Below, piece by piece: positions 56,641-64,000 of a stretch of DNA of 64,000 bases. Within the stretch, counting starts at the first letter, position 1. Each line of letters opens with the position of its first letter. The stretch is from Eupeodes corollae (taxonomy: Eukaryota; Arthropoda; Insecta; Diptera; Syrphidae), in NCBI RefSeq assembly GCF_945859685.1, contig NC_079147.1, forward strand, positions 16,967,289 to 17,031,288. Reading direction: 5' to 3'. Below the pieces are notes generated by a model, which did no database searches, was not told where the DNA came from, and saw only the letters and a list, made by a program, of their open reading frames with translations. Position numbers and translations under genes: made by a program.

Positions 56641-57539
56641 GATACCATAATATATTTATCAAGCTCGCACACAATCAGAGTATCCTTTTATTTAGCTTAA
56701 AACACGCTAGAAATAAACTAAGATCTTGTTCCTATTCATGTGACAGAAAAAAAGGTGCTTTTTATTACCTTCATCGGAAAAACTCTTATAAACTGGTATT
56801 TATCAACTAAATCCAATAATATGAGAAAATAACGTCAAATAAAAAACGAAAAAAGTGTGTTCCTATCCATGTGACAAGTAATGTATGATTATTTGTGGTT
56901 CTGTCTTAACTTTCAATTTCGAGAAAAACAAAGATTGATTATTTCGATATGTGTGTTTAACATTCATACCTTGATTTTATAATAAAGTTGTTTTGAACTA
57001 TTTAAATGAAATTGATTCATCGATTTTATTCCTTGATGCATCATCCTCTTCCAGTAGAAGGTGTTATATGCCACACGGTATTGGACAACAGCTTGGATTT
57101 CTTTAGGAAGATGGAGTGTACCTATTGCTTTCACCTCATTTTTTGTAGCCCATAAGGGTAATTTAGATAAAGGATCACTCGATATCTGATCGCAAACCTT
57201 CACGTTTCCTCGGCTTTCTATCATTACGTCCCTGAAGCTAATTTGTAACCTTCCTTGGACCTTCAGCCAATTTTAATTAGCGATGGTTCTATCAATATCA
57301 TGCCTGTATTAAGATCCTGTGGCGTCATTTAAGTATTCATCTCGTTGTTTTATGTCCACTGCGTAACATTACATTCTACATTAATATAATAAATAATTAA
57401 AAAGAAATCATCGCAAACGTGTTAAAATAGCTATCTAAAATTTCAAACATCACAAAAAAAGAACACTAGGTGAGTTTGCCTATTTGTATTAAACAATAAA
57501 ACAATCTGCCATTAATATGCAAAGAACACCGGTAAAAGA
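56641..57539. other. Unassigned AT-rich DNA
   Basis: No recognised gene. An 86-codon minus-strand frame at 56964-57224 resembles nothing I know. TTCCTAT(T/C)CATGTGACA occurs twice in direct orientation near 56731 and 56862. Confidence 0.5.
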
Positions 57540-58390
57540 CAATGACAACTATATGGAACAACAAAGTAAACGAAAACTAATTGATCTGTCTCCGGAGGAT
57601 CGCCACAAAAATGCATCATCTTCGAACCAACTCCTATATTGGATGAGAAACTGAAGGATCCACCTAAGAAAGCAGATAAGGAGGGAATAAGTGCTAGGCT
57701 TCATTCGCTGCAAGAAAACAACCAAGAACTTAAGGCGCAATTGAAAACCGATGTAATGCTTTGGAACGGCAAGTTGAATTCTTGGAGATGAAAGCTAATG
57801 AACGAAATATTATGTTTCAAATGCCAACGGTAGAAGGAGAAAATGCTACAGAGCAAGCTAGAAGCCTTTGTGTGGATCTGCTGCAAATATCAGATACAGG
57901 CACAATATCATCAATGCGTCCACTTCGTTCAAACAACAAATAAAGAACCAACTTAATTGTGAAGCTAGCAAAAAGAGAAGATTTTGGGCGCATTTTAACA
58001 GCGAACTCTAAGCTAAAAGGCACTAGAATTTCCATACGTCGAGACTACCCAGCTGCATCTAGGGCAAGAAGGAGGTGATTGCAACAGTTGAAATCCGATA
58101 TACATATTGAAAACAAATCCCTAAAAACATCAGTTCGTGGTAAATTTTTGTTCGTAAATGAAAAAAAGTTGTATTTTGACAGCAATTTGCATTTACAATG
58201 TGACGTCGAATGTGGATTGTCATTATTGCAGCAGCTGATTGATGACAGTACGGCTAATAGCATTCCTGGTTGTAGCTAAAATTCAGTGGTGAATAATATG
58301 AACACGTTACGTTACCCCACCGCCTCAACAAAGTATTTAATTGTAATGCCGTCTGACCCCAAACTGTTGTTAAGGATATAAGTTGTTTAT
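57540..58390 (+). pseudogene. ORF1 of a non-LTR element (coiled coil, nucleic-acid binding)
   Basis: Reading frames give LKDPPKKADKEGISARLHSL (57650) and NQELKAQLKTD, then LERQVEFLEMKANERNIMFQ (57757), a heptad-rich coiled-coil segment. This is followed by NATEQARSLCVDLLQISDTG near 57842 and, after frame changes, RRDYPAASRARRR-type and KSDIHIENKSLKTSVRGKFL pieces near 58040-58150. The coiled coil followed by an RNA-binding-like region suits an L1-type ORF1 protein, which would coat the element RNA. Two or more frameshifts break it. It precedes the EN-RT part that starts near 58400. Confidence 0.65.
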
Positions 58391-58399
58391 ATAAAAAAG

Positions 58400-60940
58400 A
58401 ATTTATTTTTATTTTATCCTACAATGTCTCAGGATTAAGCAATAGGAAACATTTATCACCGTGTTAAATATTGATATATATACGAAAATAAATTTACCAA
58501 CTACGAACTTAGGTCAATACCAACAATCAGAACTCACACGAGAAGAAGAGCAAGTGGAGGACATATCTTTGGACTTAAGAGAGATCTTAACATTTATGAC
58601 TGCAAAATCGAACCTTACCATTCCTTGTTATATATAAATATGAAAATTGATAAGAAAATTGTCCGTCTTCTACCAACCACTTGAACTGCAACAATTGGGA
58701 TATCGATTTCGAGAACCTACAAGAATTCATGACATGTGGAGGTGATAGTTAAAATATACTACTTATAGGCGATTTCAATTTCAAGAGTGTGTGATGAAGA
58801 AGGTGCTGTTAACAATCTAGCTGGAATCGAGAGAAACTCAAAGGATAATGTTAGAAACGCCAATGGTTATAAGCTAATCGAACTCTGTAACTCTTTTGGT
58901 TTAAAACTGCTCAACGGAACTAGCCGAGGTGATCAAAATGGAGAACTCACGTTTGTTGGAGGGCAAGGTTCTTCCTCATTGACTATTGTTTTATAGGATG
59001 CGAATGGAATAATCATGTTGTCGATTTCGAGCTATTGAACGAGCCATTTTCAGACCACATGCCGATTGTGGTATCCTTCAACCATTCAGAGGTAGCTAAT
59101 GTGACAACCACAAACATGGAACTCCTCCCAAAGATAGTTTGGCATAGTAGCAATGAACACTCTTATAAAGCGAATTTAGATGAGGCCCTACAAAATCATG
59201 AAGTTGCGAATTTCAACGATCTAGAGGAAATAATTAAGCAAGCAAATCCTTTGCAGCAGGAGCGCTGGTTTGATGAAAGCTGTAAAAAAGCAAGAGATGT
59301 GTCCTATGCCTGGCTAAAACGTAAAGGCAGTACCAGGTTTGCTAAGGAATCGTATTTAAAAGCTAATCAGAGATTTAAAAACCTATGTAAAGAAAAAAAG
59401 AAACAGTTTTTCGAATCTGAGGCACTTAAACTCACTCTCGCTATGAACTCTTCAGAATTTAGGACCTTAGCTCGCAATTTAAATTGTACTAAATAAATTA
59501 TTGACATCAGCTTAAGCCCGCAAGTTTTGCAGAACCATTTTTAGCAACTTTTAAACCCAACATCAAACGAGATATCCAACTACCACTATGCCCCACCTAA
59601 CTTTTAAGAGCCTATTTTAGATTCACCTATCACTATGGTTTCTTCTATCGTCAATGGACTCAAGGATGGCAAAGCAGCTGGTTCGGTCAGGATACCTGTA
59701 GAATTTTATAAGTACGAATCAAATAATCTCATTCAGACGCTAACCGGCCTAATGAACAGCGTCATGGAAAATGGTGTAATACCTGAACAGTTTAAGGAAG
59801 CTTTAGTATTCCCCATTTACAAGAAAGGTTGTGCAATAAATGCCTCCTATAAAATTTTCACCTCAGTACTTCAGAATCGGCTGTCTCATACCTTGTAGGA
59901 AGTAAAAAGTTGTATGTCATCTTCGTGGATTTTAGAGCAGCGTTCGACACGGTCGACCGGGATGTCCTGTACGGGCTTGGAATGTCCTTAAAATTTGGTC
60001 AACTCATTCAAAATATCTATCGAGATATAAAATCGTCAGTTTAGAATGGAGCTAATAGATCAGAGTGGTTTGCAACAAAAACAGGAGTCAGACAAGGCTG
60101 TTCTCTTAGCCCCGATCTATTTGCACTTTTTATAAACGACTTGGTCTATTGTCTAGCTGGTGGCATAGAATTTGAGGGACTGCAAATCAAAGCCCTTCTT
60201 TTTGCAGATGATGTAGTGGTGATGGCAAACTCACCTGAAACTCAGTTAATGTTAAATAAGCTCAAAGAATTCTGTAAGTTGTGGAATCTTATGGTTAATC
60301 CGGATAAGTCCAAAGTTATGGTAATTCGAAAGGAAGAAGGCAGAACTAGCGCAAACGAGAAATGGTTATACGAAGGGAATGATGTTGAGGTTGTAAAAGA
60401 ATCAAAATATCTTGGTGTACTATTCACTTAAAATATGAAAATGGATAAGCATTTAAAAAATAAATTATCTAAGGCGAAAACTGCAATAAACGCTACTTGT
60501 AAAAATTGCTTCAACAACAAATTCATAAGGCGCAGCAGTAAATATCGGGTCTTTGAAACTGTAGCGGAATCAATCATCTTTTATGCTGCACAGGTATGGG
60601 AAGGTTCATAATATGAATCGGTTGAGAAACTTTTAAGGTACTACCTGAAACGAGCATTTCATCTCCCCCCAATGCACCGAACTGCTTATGATTGAGACTG
60701 GATTGCTTTCGTTACTAATCAAAACACTCAAACTACAAGTTGACTATGTTCTCAGTGTCATGCAATTGTCTGATCATCGGCTCCTTGAGATGATCGCCAT
60801 TCAAGTGGTGCGAAGCAAAAGAGGATTTTTAAAGATAGGGAATGATATAAATATAGGTGATCAAAGTACTGCAAGACCCTTATTGTACGATCTTCATAAC
60901 TCCCAAGATGTAATCGACTTGCAGTTTTTAGGGTTCATAT
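58400..60940 (+). pseudogene. ORF2 (EN-RT) of the same non-LTR element
   Basis: The endonuclease start (SYNVSGLSNRKH) is near 58420, GDFNF near 58768, NANGYKLIELCNSFGLKLL near 58858, and the SDH motif (EPFSDHMPIVVSFNH) near 59041. The linker WFDESCKKARDVSYAWLKRK is near 59267. RT fingers GLKDGKAAGSVRIPVEFYK are near 59650 and a KEALVFPIYKKG segment near 59797. A deletion near 59898 leads to the palm FVDFRAAFDTVDRDVLYGLG near 59922, TGVRQGCSLSPDLFALFIND near 60080 and ALLFADDVVVMANSPE near 60192, with FADD intact. KESKYLGVLFT is near 60400. The tail runs to about 60940. A few stops and shifts interrupt it, but blocks of 80-150 codons stay open, so it is less decayed than most elements here. 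Clade not assigned. Confidence 0.8.
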
Positions 60941-60944
60941 AAAC

Positions 60945-61590
60945 ATTGACGATAATCCTGATTCCAACATAATAAGATAGTTGGGTGTAATTGATGGAAG
61001 TCTAAAAATTCACTTAATAAAATATCGAAGAAGTTTCTCAACTGTTTCGTATTGTTTCGTTTGTGCCGCGTAAAACATGACAGACCCAGATACCGCTTCG
61101 AATATTTTGAACTTGCTGCTTTGTAATATACTTTTGTTAGAAACATCTTTTCCAAGTTGTATTTATTGCACCTTAAGCCTTAACTAGTTTCTTTATTAGG
61201 TGAATTTCCATGTTCAAATTTTTCGGTAAGTAAACTCCAAGGTATTTGAATTCCGTGACAACTTCAATGACCTCTTTATTATAGAACCAAATTTCTTATG
61301 TCGAATTGCGGCCTCTTCCTCGTTTACAAATCAACATTTTGGACTAATTAAGATTAACAATCAAACTCCAAAGCTGATAATATTGATACAAGCGGTTTAT
61401 CATTAACTGCAATGATTCAGGTGATGCTGCCAAAAGAACAATGTCGTCCGCAAACAGCAATGCTTTTATTATCTGTCCGGCGGAGCCTATGCCACCTGGT
61501 AAGAGGTCTGTAAGATCTTCAATAAACAAGGCGAACAGACTTGGTCTCAATGTACAGCCCTGTCTGACTCCCGATTGCGTTTTAAAGGTG
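60945..61590 (-). pseudogene. Reverse-oriented RT fragment related to 58400-60940
   Basis: The minus strand gives SGVRQGCTLRPSLFALFIED near 61560, IIKALLFADDIVLLAASPES near 61455 (FADD intact) and YQYYQLWSLIVNLN near 61370, then decayed thumb and C-terminal sequence to about 60945 (including AASSKYSKRYL). It is joined directly at 61591 to a beheaded SINE, so a 156-codon minus-strand frame (61344-61814) runs across both and is a chimera. Confidence 0.75.
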
Positions 61591-61851
61591 GACTGCCATG
61601 CTAGAGGTCTTGGGTTCGATCCCTGCCTATGCCATCTAAAGTTTTTTCTCGGGTACTGCCTCTTGCGAGGAATTGACAAACTCTCCAAGAGTAATTCTTG
61701 CCATGAAAAAGTGCATTTGCCGTTTGGATTCGGCTTAAAAAAAACTGTTTGTCCCCTCCATCCCTGACAACAGCACCTACTCGCACACAGGAATGGTTGA
61801 GAGTTGTAATTCATTAGGCCCTAGTTCTCCACGGACTGTTGCACCACCAAT
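61591..61851 (+). repeat. tRNA-derived SINE, copy 3, head truncated
   Basis: Counterpart of 17735-18009. Keeps the B-box-like GGTTCGATCCC (61614-61624) and the whole body and tail, but the A-box part of the head is missing at the junction with the RT fragment. Because the RTE flank on the right is the same as in copy 1, it is the same insertion event, later cut by the 7.6-kb rearrangement. Confidence 0.87.
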
Positions 61852-62133
61852 TTCGACACTGACCTAGTTAACAGAATTAAATTAAAACAACTTAGATAAC
61901 TAGGTCATGTAGAGCGGATGGACATCAACGCTCCAGCCCGGAAGGTCTTCGAATCCAATCCCGAGGGACGGCGCAGTGGAGGAAGACCACGACTCAGGTG
62001 GCGCACACAGGTGGGTGAAGACCTCAACCAACTTTGAGTTCGAAGCTGGAGACAGCTAGCTAGAGACCGATCTGGCTGGAGACGCATTTTGGTTGAGGCC
62101 CAGATCCACCCGGACTGTAGCACCTTAAGTTAG
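61852..62133 (+). pseudogene. RTE-like 3' end (copy 2)
   Basis: Counterpart of 18010-18274. Encodes RKVFESNPEGRRSGG-type C-terminal sequence and RLRWRTQVGEDLNQL, ending CGGACTGTAGCACCTTAAG near 62110-62128. Copy 2 retains a CCGGAAGGTCTTCGAATC stretch (61937-61954) that copy 1 has lost. Confidence 0.75.
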
Positions 62134-64000
62134 TATGGCAGAGGAAAGCAATCCGAAACAAAATTTAAGCTTGGAATAATCTAATTTCCATTTTTTATAT
62201 GTCGAAAATGTCGGTTTTACTGTCGTTGCACTTCATGTAGAAATGGTATTTTCATATACTTGCCATTGACATGAGATTCTAATACAATTACTTTCCTTTT
62301 TGAATTGAGTGTATTTTTCTTTTAAATTGTGGTTAAAACTCAAGACTTTATTCCGTCAGTGGCAAACTTTTCTGTTTTTGATTGAGCTTTTCTAAACTCC
62401 CGTTTTTACCTTCCGGAAGATTATGTTATTCTTCCTTTCACTCTCAGATCCTCTGATAAAGAATCTTCTGATTGGCAATCAAGGCTATCAAAAAGATATA
62501 TTTTTGACTAAGATAAATAATTGAGTTCCAATAAAGCCAAACGCAAAAAAAATAGTGGCATATGAAGCTTTTGTGGTCTCTTCTTTTTCTGAAATTTCCC
62601 ATCATAGAAATTCATTCAAGTAAAATTTGAACATTGTTGTTGGTAGTATGTTGGTTTATTTTCCATTTTTTGTTCTATTTTCATGTATCCTGCTTGCGCG
62701 ACTTCTGGTGGAAGGAAGAAGTCAATATTTCTATTTCCTCTCATTCTTCCTGAATGACAAAGTAAAAATGTGATAACAAAAAAGTATACTATAGCAATAA
62801 ATAGTTTTGCAAACTTGAATAATTTTGAAATTCTTTATGATGTGACACAAAACTTTTTTTAACATCGCAAGAAGTTTTATGCAAAACTTTGATGTCATCA
62901 CTTAAGGCAAAATAATTTACCAAAATCGCTACACGCAAAACCTAAAAAATTACAAACGAAAAACGCCAAAGCACGTGACTTGCTCTCTATAGTTTAATGT
63001 CATGGTACGTCGTGAATCATCGTTGGGAAGTCCTTTTGCTTCATTGGATTGGCGTGTCCTTGAGGCAATGTTGATGACCTCGTCATATAACCATTTCCAG
63101 GTCTTTTGTTCTATCGGCACGAATATTATGAAAAAGAGAAATCCTAAAGGAAAGAAAAGAGGAGGAAAAACAAAGCATACTTTTGTATCTTTGTTTCCTC
63201 TTCGCAGCAATACAATAATTTTATTTGGCTTTATCATTCGCAATCACAATGAACAAAACAAAAACATTCTTTCCCGTCCTCATTTCCAGTCCGCATCCGC
63301 GCTTAGGGCAACATCCTGGCGGCTAGAGGCGAGGGTATGGGTGCACAAGCAGATGCCACATCCACTAGATACTCCACTTCTTAATTATTTATTGATTAAA
63401 CCAACAACAAGCCAATCAATTCATTTCATTTATTCTGAAGAACACTCTTCTGGATGCGATACCAAATGCCATGATGGCATGTTGGCTCTTTTGCTGTTGG
63501 CTAGAATTTGAAAATCTGGTAGTTGATAGTGAACTTCTATACAGCAGCAGCACCAGGAGGAGCAGCAGCAGCACATTCAGACTAATCCTATTCGAAATGT
63601 TAACATAAATTAATATAATGTGGGTGTTGTTCGTTAGCATTTGGGTCTGTGGACGACGACGACTGTGCGGAGTTAATTAACGGAATTATATTCGCATCAC
63701 TTCCGGCACATGGATAAATGGCATTAAAGGAAAATTATCGTTGAGCGTTGACTTGATTTTTCCCATGGGACTGGGATTGGAATTGCGTAAAAAGGCATGG
63801 AAGGGAAATGTAATGAATTGCGGCTCTGACAGTTTCGTATGGTCATAAATCATATGGAAAAATCGGAGGAAAAGTGAAGAAAAATTAGATAATAATTTGT
63901 GTCAAATATTTTTTGTTTATTACTTTCATTTTTGTGAGGTAAGCAAAATTTATGTGATCAGAAGAAAATCATTATCTTAAGCAATATCGTGGGTATTTTA
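62134..64000. other. Noncoding part of duplicated block (copy 2, right)
   Basis: Counterpart of 18366-20262, similar to the end of the window. No gene is supported; the 169-codon frame at 63002-63511 is discussed under rejected items. Confidence 0.6.

Larger units (their letters stand above)
41950..64000 (+). repeat. Large duplicated block, copy 2 (runs off window)
   Basis: Direct repeat of 8775-20262, expanded to 22 kb by private insertions: reverse RTE at 42049-44570; about 0.5 kb at 46485-47000; extra LOA, Jockey and RTE sequence at 47886-49735; short RTE at 49897-51159; and 7.6 kb at 53950-61590. It lacks the mariner and the AT-rich repeat of copy 1. It lies entirely on the right contig, copy 1 entirely on the left contig. 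Confidence 0.9.

Noticed and set aside
56964..57224. 86-codon minus-strand frame
   Set aside because: Resembles nothing known to me. The length is possible by chance and it lies between transposon remnants. A profile search could change this.
61441..61767. 108-codon plus-strand frame
   Set aside because: Antisense to the RT fragment and crossing the SINE junction; no coding features of its own.

Overview
The window is eukaryotic nuclear DNA from an insect, most likely a fly (Diptera). It is strongly AT-rich, has no operon-like packing, carries ATGT/TATG microsatellites, and is filled with remnants of mariner, Helitron, BEL/Pao, tRNA-SINE and several non-LTR (RTE-like, Jockey/CR1-like, LOA/I-like) families that resemble those of insects. 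The order is inferred; the species cannot be read from the sequence. I find no host protein-coding gene that I can defend. The only intact coding sequence is a mariner-family transposase at 13844-14902 (minus).

Layout. 1-8.8 kb: unannotated DNA, a dead mariner transposase, a Helitron remnant (3491-6368) lying between two oppositely oriented copies of an AT-rich repeat, and a Jockey-like 3' fragment. 8.8-20.3 kb: copy 1 of a large duplicated block, carrying old Jockey, LOA and RTE fragments, an AT-rich repeat (11371-12493), the intact mariner (13712-15015) and an RTE fragment split by a SINE. 20.3-38.1 kb: LOA-like, RTE-like, Jockey-like and a further non-LTR family, interleaved with more AT-rich repeats. 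38133-38332 is a run of exactly 200 N, i.e. a scaffold gap. 38.3-41.9 kb: a second Jockey copy, an AT-rich repeat and a degraded BEL/Pao fragment. 41.95-64 kb: copy 2 of the duplicated block in the same orientation, swollen by its own insertions (a reverse RTE, a short RTE with a 13-bp target duplication, and 7.6 kb of non-LTR sequence at 53.95-61.59 kb).

The most informative structure is the pair of duplicated copies, because each acts as an empty site for insertions in the other. The mariner is absent at 51690, where only the TA target is present; the AT-rich repeat at 11371 is absent at 47500; the RTE at 49897 is absent from copy 1. The copies lie on opposite sides of the N gap, so two retained haplotypes of one locus placed in series by scaffolding is at least as likely as a true segmental duplication.

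The best candidate for something undescribed is the AT-rich repeat family (at least six copies). It has a GGGATG...CATCCC 5' end, an internal degenerate tandem repeat of about 165-175 bp, a CGTACG-rich patch, a conserved 3' segment and a terminal AACTTCC-TATG-GGAAGTT hairpin whose right arm is also the inverse of a 5' subterminal motif. The architecture recalls non-autonomous Helentron/DINE-1-type elements, but the family is not identified here.
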